From NCBI RefSeq assembly GCF_009498215.1, contig NZ_CP043498.1, forward strand, positions 1,488,001-1,552,000: a DNA stretch of 64,000 nt, written 5' to 3'. This document shows positions 13,284 to 20,996 of the stretch, one piece after another; position 1 is the stretch's first letter; every line of letters begins with the position of its first letter. The notes under the pieces were generated by a model, which was not told where the DNA came from, did no database searches, and worked only from the letters and a program-made list of their open reading frames with translations. This DNA comes from Rhizobium grahamii. Its GTDB lineage: Bacteria; Pseudomonadota; Alphaproteobacteria; Rhizobiales; Rhizobiaceae. Made by a program: the position numbers and the translations under genes.

Positions 13284-13310
13284 AACCCCGCTTCGGCGGG
13301 GTTTTTCTTT
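13284..13310 (+). terminator. Terminator of hspQ
   Basis: AACCCCGC-TTCG-GCGGGGTT forms an 8-bp stem with a stable UUCG tetraloop. TTTCTTT follows, giving a textbook intrinsic terminator 20 bases after the hspQ stop. Confidence 0.92.
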
Positions 13311-13327
13311 TCCGGCAGGGCAACAAA

Positions 13328-13350
13328 AAACCCGGCACAAGGCCGGGTTT
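13328..13350 (-). terminator. Terminator of the ialB-like gene
   Basis: AAACCCGGC and GCCGGGTTT form a 9-bp stem with a 5-nt loop, 26 bases beyond the stop of the minus-strand gene. On that strand the stem ends in TTT followed by TTTG. Confidence 0.85.
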
Positions 13351-13376
13351 TTCGATATTGCGAATGCGGCGCCGGC

Positions 13377-14030
13377 TTACTGAGCCTTGGCAGCCTTCTG
13401 AGCGTCTTCGAGCTTCTTGCGCGCTTCGTCAGCCTTCTTCTGCATGCTGTCCTGCAGGCTCTTCTGGCTTTCTGCGAGCTTCGAGGCGGAAACGGCTTCG
13501 CCGTCAAATGCGCCCGTGAAGCCTTCCAGAGAAATCTTGATCGGGTTCGGCGCACGGCGGAAGTTGATCGAGGTCAGAACCAGGTCGGTGCCCTTCTTCA
13601 GGCTCGCAACCATGGCATCCGTCAGCGGGATCTGCGCGACGCAACGGTCAGGCATGCACATCAGGTAATCGATCTTCTGCGGCTTGCCGCCGTCGATCTG
13701 CATGCCAACACCTGGCGGGATCAGACGTGCCGGGGGAACAGAAACCTGCAGGCTCTTGTTGTTGATCTTGCCGGAAACGGTGATGAGACCAACGCCGGTG
13801 ACCAGCTGGCCGCCGCCTGCCAGGACGACGTTCTGAACAACGCAGACGTCGTTGTCTTCCTGCTTGCTGCAGGTCTTGTACCAGCCGAGGCGCGGTGCGC
13901 CGGCAGCCTGGGCCGGAGCGTCGGTCGAAGCGTCCTGTGCGTAGGAAGACACCGGAGCCGCCGCGGCCCCAAGCATCACTGCCAGAACGGACAGCGCTGC
14001 CCGCGTTTTCTTTTCAGCCTTGAACATCAT
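13377..14030 (-). CDS. Invasion associated locus B family protein
   Basis: The 217-residue protein has a Sec signal peptide (charged start, hydrophobic LSVLAVMLGAAAAP, cleavage near SYA-QD). An IalB domain (PF06776) follows: LGWYKTCSKQEDNDVCVVQN, a PPGVGMQIDGG segment and MCMPDRCVAQIPL. Paired cysteines suggest periplasmic disulfides. The last 40 or so residues are a charged, alanine/lysine-rich helix that could coil. Family members are named from a Bartonella erythrocyte-invasion locus but occur in many non-invasive rhizobia, so no invasion role should be inferred. GGAGACGG precedes a double ATG; either could be used. The gene is divergent from an ABC binding-protein gene. Confidence 0.92.
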   Translation of the reverse strand: MMFKAEKKTRAALSVLAVMLGAAAAPVSSYAQDASTDAPAQAAGAPRLGWYKTCSKQEDNDVCVVQNVVLAGGGQLVTGVGLITVSGKINNKSLQVSVPPARLIPPGVGMQIDGGKPQKIDYLMCMPDRCVAQIPLTDAMVASLKKGTDLVLTSINFRRAPNPIKISLEGFTGAFDGEAVSASKLAESQKSLQDSMQKKADEARKKLEDAQKAAKAQ

Positions 14031-14297
14031 AACGAATTCCGTCTCCTGAAATCCCTTAGGGACGACAACGTGCCATCCTCACCAACAGGGTTGTTCGCAC
14101 TCCACCTCTTAAAACAATGAGGCAAATGCATGACCCCCCGACTTCGGGTTCCCCTGTTACATTGCGTCGCGCTAGATATCCAGTATTTCTTTGGCCTTTT
14201 CAGGGTCGTTCGAAAGAATTCGGCGCGGATGGTGAATTGCGGTGGCTGCGTGATAGTCTGGCACCGAATCGTGCCGTTCCCGGAAAGGACCTCAACG

Positions 14298-16103
14298 ATG
14301 CTCCGGATCGTTCTTCCCGTCATTTTTACGCTTGTTGGCAGCACCGCGCTGGCCGAACCCGTGCACGGTATTGCCATGCACGGAGAGCCCGCCCTGCCCG
14401 GCGATTTCAAGCATCTCCCCTATGTCAATCCTGATGTGAAGAAGGGCGGCAAGATCAACTACGGTGTCGTCGGCACCTTCGACAGCCTCAATCCCTTCAT
14501 CCTGAAGAGCATGCGCACGACGGCGCGCGGCATGTGGGATCCGGAGTATGGAAATCTCGTCTTCGAAACGCTGATGCTGCGCTCGCGCGACGAGCCCTTC
14601 ACACTCTACGGCCTGCTCGCGGAATCGGCGGAGTGGGACGAGGATCGCACCTATATCCAGTTCAACCTCAATCCCGCCGCCAAGTGGTCCGACGGGCAGC
14701 CTGTAACGCCTGATGACGTCATCTTCAGCTTCAATCTGCTCAAGGACAAAGGTCGCGTTCCCTTCAGCACGCGCCTGAACGCCGTCGAGAAGATGGAGAA
14801 GGTCGGTGACCACGGTGTCCGGTTCACCTTCAACGACAAGGCGGATCGCGAGTTTCCGCTGATTCTGGCTGGTTCGACCCCGATCCTGCCGAAGCATGCC
14901 ATCGATCCTGACAGCTTCGACCGATCGTCGCTGACGCCGCCGGTCGGCTCCGGACCCTACAAGATCAAGTCGCTGAAGCCTGGCGAAAGCATCACCTTCG
15001 AACGCGACCCGAACTATTGGGGCAAGGACATCCCCGCAAAGGTCGGCCTCGACAATTACGACCAGATCACCGTCCAGTACTTCCTGCAGGACACCACCCT
15101 GTTTGAATCCTTCAAGAAGGGCGATGTCGATATCTACCCCGACGGCAGCCCGGGCCATTGGGCGAACGCCTACAATTTTCCCGCCGTGGCCTCCGGCAAC
15201 GTTGTCAAGGACACGTTCGAACCGAAGCTGCCGAGCGGCATGTTCGGCTTCGTCTTCAACACGCGGCGTCCGGTCTTCAACAATGTGAAGCTTCGCGAGG
15301 GACTGTCGCTCATCTTCGACTTCGAATGGGCGAACAAGAACCTGTTCTCGAATGCCTATATCCGCACAGAGAGCTTCTGGCAGAACTCCGATCTGTCGAG
15401 CTTCCAGGTACCCGCTGACGAACGCGAACTGAAGCTGCTCGGCCCGATCAAGGACCGCATCGATCCGGCGATCCTCAACGGCACCTACAAGCTGCCGGTG
15501 ACCGATGGATCCGGCCGCGACCGCAATGTCCTGAAGCAGGCCGTCGCGCTCCTCAAGGAAGCGGGCTACACGATCAAGAACGGCAAGATGAGCGACGCCA
15601 GCGGCCGACCGCTCGGTTTCGAGATCATGACGCAAAATACCGATCAGGAAAAACTGGCCGTGTCCTATCAGCGGTCGCTGCAACTCCTCGGCATCGGCGT
15701 GACGATCCGCACGGTCGACGATTCGCAATATCAGAGCCGTACGAACAGCTTCGACTACGACGTCATCGTCAAATCCTACACCTCGTCGCTGTCGCCTGGG
15801 ATCGAACAATTGGGACGCTGGTCCTCAGCCGCAAAGGATCGCCAGGGAACGGACAATTTCGCCGGCGTCGCCGATCCCGATGTCGATACGCTGATACAGC
15901 ATATCCTCACGGCGCGTTCGGCCGAGGACTTCACCGCCGCCGTGCGTTCGCACGATCGCATGCTGCTGTCAGGCCACTATGTCCTGCCGCTTTATCACGT
16001 CGATCAGCAGTGGGTCGCGCGCAGCAAGCGCATCGGTCATCCGGATACGGTGCCGCTCTATGGCTACCAGCTGTCGACCTGGTGGGATCAGAGCGCACAA
16101 TAG
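14298..16103 (+). CDS. Extracellular solute-binding protein, family 5 (YejA-like)
   Basis: This 601-residue periplasmic protein has a short signal peptide (MLRIVLPVIFTLVGSTALA, cleavage before EPVHG). A full SBP_bac_5 domain follows, starting MHGEPALPGDFKHLPYVNPD and including GGKINYGVVGTFDSLNPF and LAESAEWDEDRTYIQFNLNP. These features match the YejA-like branch of oligopeptide/microcin-type binding proteins. AAGGA precedes the ATG at 14298. No permease or ATPase genes adjoin it: the downstream gene is a DsbA-family protein and upstream lies a divergent ialB-like gene. It is therefore an orphan binding protein that would need a transporter encoded elsewhere. The ligand is unknown. Confidence 0.92.
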   Translation: MLRIVLPVIFTLVGSTALAEPVHGIAMHGEPALPGDFKHLPYVNPDVKKGGKINYGVVGTFDSLNPFILKSMRTTARGMWDPEYGNLVFETLMLRSRDEPFTLYGLLAESAEWDEDRTYIQFNLNPAAKWSDGQPVTPDDVIFSFNLLKDKGRVPFSTRLNAVEKMEKVGDHGVRFTFNDKADREFPLILAGSTPILPKHAIDPDSFDRSSLTPPVGSGPYKIKSLKPGESITFERDPNYWGKDIPAKVGLDNYDQITVQYFLQDTTLFESFKKGDVDIYPDGSPGHWANAYNFPAVASGNVVKDTFEPKLPSGMFGFVFNTRRPVFNNVKLREGLSLIFDFEWANKNLFSNAYIRTESFWQNSDLSSFQVPADERELKLLGPIKDRIDPAILNGTYKLPVTDGSGRDRNVLKQAVALLKEAGYTIKNGKMSDASGRPLGFEIMTQNTDQEKLAVSYQRSLQLLGIGVTIRTVDDSQYQSRTNSFDYDVIVKSYTSSLSPGIEQLGRWSSAAKDRQGTDNFAGVADPDVDTLIQHILTARSAEDFTAAVRSHDRMLLSGHYVLPLYHVDQQWVARSKRIGHPDTVPLYGYQLSTWWDQSAQ

Positions 16104-16194
16104 GCAGGTTCCCTTTTACTGCCTGGTTGAACTCTTCCGCCGCAGGTCCTAGATGGCGGGAAAGGTTTCGGTTTTCAGGAAAAGGGAAAAGCCC

Positions 16195-16866
16195 ATGGAA
16201 CGCATTACCATCGACGTTGTTTCCGACGTCGTCTGCCCGTGGTGCTATCTCGGCAAGGCGCGGCTCGAGCTTGCGATTGCCGAAGTTCAGGACGAAGTCG
16301 GCGTCGATATCAACTGGCGCCCCTATCGTCTCAATCCCGACTATCCGCCTGAGGGCGTGGACCAGAAGAAGGCGCTCGAGCAGAAGCTTGGCGGTGCCGA
16401 ACGCGTGGCTCAGGGCCACAAGATGCTGTGCGAACTTGGCCGTGAGGTCGGCATCAACTTCGATTTCGAAGCCATCAAGATCGGCCCGAACACGCTCGAC
16501 GCGCACCGCCTGATCCACTGGGCGATGATCGAAGACCGCGACAAGGCGGACAAGGTCGTCAACGGCCTGTTCAAGGCGAACTTCGAGGAAGGCCGCAACG
16601 TCGGCGATCATGCCGTGTTGCTCGACATTGCCGAGAAGGCCGGCCTCGATCGCGCGGTCACTGCATCGCTGCTCGCCTCCGATGCCGACAAGGCCCTGGT
16701 CGTTGAAGAGGTCGAATCCGCACAGAAGATGGGCGTCAACGGCGTACCGTTCTTCATCTTCGATCAGCAATACGCCGTCAGCGGCGCGCAGACGCCCGAC
16801 GTGCTGGCAAGCGCGCTGCGTGACATTGCCAAGGCGAAGGCCGAAGCGCGCGCTGGCATGAATTAA
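16195..16866 (+). CDS. DsbA family oxidoreductase (FrnE-like)
   Basis: The 223-residue cytosolic protein has a thioredoxin fold with an inserted helical domain. The N-terminal VVSDVVCPWCYLGKARLE carries the CPWC redox motif of the FrnE/polyketide-isomerase branch. NWRPYRLNP, GHKMLCELGREVGINF and the cis-proline segment GVNGVPFFIFDQQYAVSGAQ follow in the expected order. The ATG at 16195 has an AGGGAAAA site. The specific role is unknown; FrnE of Deinococcus acts in oxidative stress, which is only an analogy. A palindromic repeat element follows the gene. Confidence 0.92.
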   Translation: MERITIDVVSDVVCPWCYLGKARLELAIAEVQDEVGVDINWRPYRLNPDYPPEGVDQKKALEQKLGGAERVAQGHKMLCELGREVGINFDFEAIKIGPNTLDAHRLIHWAMIEDRDKADKVVNGLFKANFEEGRNVGDHAVLLDIAEKAGLDRAVTASLLASDADKALVVEEVESAQKMGVNGVPFFIFDQQYAVSGAQTPDVLASALRDIAKAKAEARAGMN

Positions 16867-16925
16867 TAGCGGCTTTCAGGCCGTCCTCATCGGCACCGGA
16901 CGCTCCAATCCCGACCGCACACCTC

Positions 16926-17037
16926 CTTCATCCCGGCCTTGAGCCGGGATCCAGCGACGCGCGTCCGCGCGGCGAAAAGACTCCTCTGGCCCAAGGGCTT
17001 GGGCCAGCTGGCCCCGGCTCAAGGCCGGGATGAGGGA
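16926..17037. repeat. Nested palindromic intergenic repeat element
   Basis: The outer arms CATCCCGGCCTTGAGCCGGG (16929-16948) and its exact reverse complement (17013-17032) are 20 bp each. Each arm is itself a small hairpin. Between them an inner palindrome (16986-16995 with 16998-17007, arms CTGGCCCAAG / CTTGGGCCAG) forms a second hairpin. The element could fold into a cruciform or a long hairpin RNA. Similar CCCGGCCTTGAGCCGGG palindromes are, to my knowledge, dispersed in rhizobial and related genomes as intergenic mosaic repeats. It separates the FrnE-like gene from the convergent mfd and could end both transcripts. Confidence 0.85.
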
Positions 17038-17086
17038 GAGTGAGGGCTTGAGCGCGACCGCGGCTGCACCGCCGGGGCAAGCTCAC

Positions 17087-20000
17087 CTACTTCGCCATTT
17101 CCGCAAGCTGGGTCATGATAACGGCCGCTCCCTGCAGCCGTTTTTCCGGCGTCGGCAGATCGCGCGTCAGGAACAGGCTGTGATCCGGACGAATCTTCGC
17201 CATCGCACCCTGCTTGGCGATGTAGCCGACCAGGTTCGCCGGGTTCGGAAATTCCTTGTTGCGGAACTGGACGACGATGCCCTTCGGACCGGCATCCAGC
17301 TTCTCGACATTGGCGATACGGCAGAGCGACTTCACGTAGACGATCTTCAGGAGATGCTGCACCTCGATCGGCATCGGACCAAAACGGTCGATCATCTCCG
17401 CACCGAAGGCATCGATCTCCTTGAGTTCCGTGATCTCGCCGAGGCGACGGTATAGCGCCATGCGCAGGTGCAGGTCCGGAACGTAGCCGTCAGGGATCAT
17501 CACCGAGGTGCCGACGGCGATCTGCGGTGACCAGCCGGTATCCTGGATCTCGTCCACGCCCTTCACCTCGGCAACCGCTTCCTCGAGCATCTGCTGGTAG
17601 AGCTCGAAGCCGACTTCCTTGATGTGGCCGGATTGTTCTTCGCCAAGCAGGTTGCCGGCGCCGCGGATATCGAGGTCGTGGCTCGCCAGCTGGAAGCCGG
17701 CGCCGAGCGTATCGAGCGATTGCAGCACCTTCAGGCGGCGTTCGGCCGTCGCCGTCAACACCTTGTTGACCGGCAGGGTGAACAACGCGAAGGCGCGCAC
17801 CTTGGAACGACCGACACGCCCACGCAGCTGATAAAGCTGCGCAAGGCCGAACATGTCGGCGCGATGCACGATCAGTGTGTTGGCTGTCGGAACGTCGAGG
17901 CCGGATTCCACGATGGTCGTCGACAGCAGTACGTCGTAGCGTCCCTCGTAGAAGGCGTTCATGATGTCTTCGAGCTCGCCAGCCGGCATCTGACCATGGG
18001 CAACCGCCACCTTCAGTTCCGGCAGATCGGACTGCAGGAAGGCCTGCACGTCTTCGAGATCGGCAAGACGCGGGCAGACGTAGAAGCTCTGGCCGCCGCG
18101 ATAGTGCTCGCGCATCAGCGTTTCGCGAATGACGAGGCTGTCGAATGGCGAAATGAAGGTACGCACCGCCATGCGGTCGACCGGAGGCGTCGTGATCAAC
18201 GACAGTTCGCGAACACCGGTCATCGCGAGCTGCAGCGTTCGCGGGATTGGCGTTGCCGACAGCGTCAGCACGTGGACGTCGCTCTTCAGCTCCTTCAGTC
18301 GCTCCTTGTGCTTCACACCGAAGTGCTGCTCTTCGTCGATGATCAGAAGGCCGAGGTTGGCGAACTGGATGCCGGCGCCGAGCAGAGCATGCGTGCCGAC
18401 CACGATATCCGTCTTGCCGTCGGCGATCTCCTTCTTCGTCAGCGCCAGCTCCTTGGAGCCGACCAGCCGCGATGCCTGCGCCACGCGAACCGGCAGCCCG
18501 CGGAAACGCTCGGAGAAGGTCTTGAAATGCTGGCGCGACAGCAGCGTCGTCGGCACCACGACGGCCACCTGAATGCCGTTCATCGCCGCGACGAAAGCCG
18601 CACGCAACGCGACCTCCGTCTTGCCGAACCCGACGTCACCGCAGACAAGACGATCCATCGGGCGCCCAGCGCCAAGATCGCTGCGAACAGCCTCGATGGC
18701 GTTGTCCTGATCTTCCGTCTCGTCATACGGGAAGCGCGCCGCGAACTCGTCATAGAGCCCCTCCGGCGTCGTCAGCACAGGCGCATGACGCGTCAGACGC
18801 TCGGCGGCGATACGGATCAGTGCATCCGCCAGGTCGAGCAGCCGCTTCTTGAGCTTGGCCTTGCGCATCTGCCATGCGCCGCCGCCAAGCTTGTCGAGCT
18901 GCGCTTCGGTCCCCTCGCCGCCGTAGCGCGAAAGAAGGTCGATATTCTCGACCGGTAGAAACAGCTTCGCATCGTCGGCATATTGCAGCTCGAGGCAGGC
19001 GTGTGGCGCGCCCGCCGCCTCGATCGTGCGCAGGCCGATAAACCGGCCGATGCCGTGCTCGGCATGGACGACGACCGAACCCTCATCGAGGCCCGCGACT
19101 TCGGAGATGAAATCGGCAGCCCGCTTGCGACGCTTCGAGCGACGCACCATGCGGTCACCGAGAATGTCCTGCTCGCCGATGACGACGAGATTGCCGGCCT
19201 CGAAGCCGGATTCGAGGCTGAAGACGGCAGCCGCAGCTTCGCCCTTGGCAAGGCCATCGATCTCCTTCAACGCGCCGATCGGCTTCACGCGCTCGAGACC
19301 GTGTTCGTTCAGCACCTGCAGCAGACGTTCAAGCGAGCCTTCCGTCCACGCCGTTATCAGCACCTTGGCGCCCGACGCACGCCTGTCGGCGATATGCTTG
19401 ACGACAATATCGAAGACATTGACGCGCTCGGCGTTGCTGCTGCCCTCGGTGTTCGAACGAGCCCAACGCTCGCCCTGGCGTGCATCGAGGTTGATAACCC
19501 GCCGCGCCTCACCCTCATGCTCGTTGAAAGGTGAGATCCGCATCGCATTGAAGGCGTCGAGCGTATTCGCAAACGTCTTGCCATCCATGTAAAGCTGGCC
19601 GGGCACCACGGGCTTGTAGGGCGTTCCCTGCGCCATCTGTCCCTTGCGGGCCTGTCCGGAATTCAGGCGGGCGTCGTAGTAATCGAAGACGAGCTTTGAG
19701 CGTTCTTCCGCCGCCTCGCGAACCGTGTGGTCCGTCACCAGCCGGAAGCCGCGGAGATAATCGAAAACGGTTTCCAGCTTTTCGTAGAAGAGCGGCAGCC
19801 AATGTTCCATGCCGGGATAACGCCGCCCCTCCGATATGGCGAGGTAGAGGGCATCGTCACGCGTCGCGGCACCGAAGGCGGAGAGATAATTCTTGCGGAA
19901 GCGGCTGATCGTATCTGGCGTCAGAGTGACTTCGCTCATCGGGTTGAGATCGAGCGAGCGGACCTGCCCGGTCGTACGCTGGCTCGCCGGATCGAAACTG

Positions 20001-20590
20001 CGGATGCTTTCGAGCGTGTCACCGAAAAAGTCGAGCCGAACCGGCTCCTCGGAGCCCGGCACGAAAACATCGAGAATGCCGCCGCGCACCGCATATTCGC
20101 CGACCTCGCGCACCGTCGCGACGCGCTCGAAGCCGTTCCGCTCCAGGCGCCCGGCAATGTCGTCCATCCGCACCGTGTTGCCGGGACGGGCCGAGAAGGC
20201 CAGGCTCTCGATGATGTCCTGCGGAGCGACCTTCTGGAGCAGCGCATTGACGGTAACGAGCACGATCGCCGCATGCGGTTTCTTCTGATGCGCAATCAGT
20301 CCGCTGAGAGCAGCAAGCCGCCGCGCCGAGGTGTCGGCGCTCGGCGAGACGCGGTCATACGGAAGACAGTCCCATGCAGGCAAGGTCAGCACGGGTATCT
20401 CGGGCGCAACGAAGCCCAGCATCTGCTCCAGATCCGCCATCCGCTGGCCGTCTGAAAGCACGTAGGCAACAGGCTCGCCGTTGCGCGCCAGCTCCGCCAG
20501 GAGCAGCGCTTCCATGCCGGCGGGCACGTTGCCGATCGTCAGCGGCTCGGCGATCGCTGACAGCTTCTTTGCGTCAAAACCTGGGATCAT
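17087..20590 (-). CDS. mfd: Transcription-repair coupling factor
   Basis: Mfd displaces RNA polymerase stalled at lesions and recruits UvrA. The 1167-residue protein is full length. The N-terminal UvrB-like module is followed by an RNA-polymerase-interacting domain near GSVVVHAEHGIGRF. The RecG-type translocase has Walker A GDVGFGKTEVALRA, Walker B as DEEQHFGVKHKE, LSATPIPRTL, and motif VI QLRGRVGRS. The C-terminal TRCF domain follows. I chose the ATG at 20590 (MIPGFDAKKL). It overlaps the sdhE stop by one base (TAATG), so sdhE and mfd are probably translationally coupled; the frame stays open 19 codons further upstream. Confidence 0.97.
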   Translation of the reverse strand: MIPGFDAKKLSAIAEPLTIGNVPAGMEALLLAELARNGEPVAYVLSDGQRMADLEQMLGFVAPEIPVLTLPAWDCLPYDRVSPSADTSARRLAALSGLIAHQKKPHAAIVLVTVNALLQKVAPQDIIESLAFSARPGNTVRMDDIAGRLERNGFERVATVREVGEYAVRGGILDVFVPGSEEPVRLDFFGDTLESIRSFDPASQRTTGQVRSLDLNPMSEVTLTPDTISRFRKNYLSAFGAATRDDALYLAISEGRRYPGMEHWLPLFYEKLETVFDYLRGFRLVTDHTVREAAEERSKLVFDYYDARLNSGQARKGQMAQGTPYKPVVPGQLYMDGKTFANTLDAFNAMRISPFNEHEGEARRVINLDARQGERWARSNTEGSSNAERVNVFDIVVKHIADRRASGAKVLITAWTEGSLERLLQVLNEHGLERVKPIGALKEIDGLAKGEAAAAVFSLESGFEAGNLVVIGEQDILGDRMVRRSKRRKRAADFISEVAGLDEGSVVVHAEHGIGRFIGLRTIEAAGAPHACLELQYADDAKLFLPVENIDLLSRYGGEGTEAQLDKLGGGAWQMRKAKLKKRLLDLADALIRIAAERLTRHAPVLTTPEGLYDEFAARFPYDETEDQDNAIEAVRSDLGAGRPMDRLVCGDVGFGKTEVALRAAFVAAMNGIQVAVVVPTTLLSRQHFKTFSERFRGLPVRVAQASRLVGSKELALTKKEIADGKTDIVVGTHALLGAGIQFANLGLLIIDEEQHFGVKHKERLKELKSDVHVLTLSATPIPRTLQLAMTGVRELSLITTPPVDRMAVRTFISPFDSLVIRETLMREHYRGGQSFYVCPRLADLEDVQAFLQSDLPELKVAVAHGQMPAGELEDIMNAFYEGRYDVLLSTTIVESGLDVPTANTLIVHRADMFGLAQLYQLRGRVGRSKVRAFALFTLPVNKVLTATAERRLKVLQSLDTLGAGFQLASHDLDIRGAGNLLGEEQSGHIKEVGFELYQQMLEEAVAEVKGVDEIQDTGWSPQIAVGTSVMIPDGYVPDLHLRMALYRRLGEITELKEIDAFGAEMIDRFGPMPIEVQHLLKIVYVKSLCRIANVEKLDAGPKGIVVQFRNKEFPNPANLVGYIAKQGAMAKIRPDHSLFLTRDLPTPEKRLQGAAVIMTQLAEMAK

Positions 20591-20904
20591 TAGGCGTTCC
20601 TGGGAAGGGCGTCGGCTGGGTACTCGAAATCGGGCTTGTAGGCGCAAAGGCGCTCGAACATCGGCGTCAGGAAACGCTCCGGCACAGGCCAGGTTCCCAT
20701 GATCCAGCGAACGAGATCGTTATCCTCTTCGGCCATGATGGTCTCGAACTCGTCCAGCTCGGTTTCCGAAAGTGTGGCAATCTCCTTCTCCGCGAACTGC
20801 CCGAAGACCAGATCCATCTCGCGGATGCCGCGATGCCAGCAGCGAAAGAGAATTCGGCGGCGGCGCGGATCAAGATCGGCGCTTGAGAGTGACACACCCG
20901 TCAT
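20590..20904 (-). CDS. sdhE: FAD assembly factor SdhE (DUF339)
   Basis: The 104-residue protein shows RRRRILFRCWHRGIREMDLV, containing the invariant RGxxE/RGIREMD motif of SdhE/Sdh5. ETELDEFETIMAEEDNDLVRWI follows, matching the family's helical bundle. SdhE promotes covalent attachment of FAD to succinate dehydrogenase SdhA. I chose the ATG at 20904 because AGGAAGG lies just upstream; the frame is open further but that sequence is not conserved in kind. It is divergent from recG and overlaps mfd. Confidence 0.93.
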   Translation of the reverse strand: MTGVSLSSADLDPRRRRILFRCWHRGIREMDLVFGQFAEKEIATLSETELDEFETIMAEEDNDLVRWIMGTWPVPERFLTPMFERLCAYKPDFEYPADALPRNA

Positions 20905-20996
20905 GGCATTACCTTCCTGTTGATGCGCCTCTATAGACCCTCGAAAGCGGCTTGTCAGCCTTGCCAAGACCGCATTGTTCATCGCATTTTGCCGCC

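Noticed and set aside
14292..15809. A 505-codon open frame antisense to the YejA-like gene
   Set aside because: Same reasoning: no domain, no ribosome site and full overlap with a well-supported gene.
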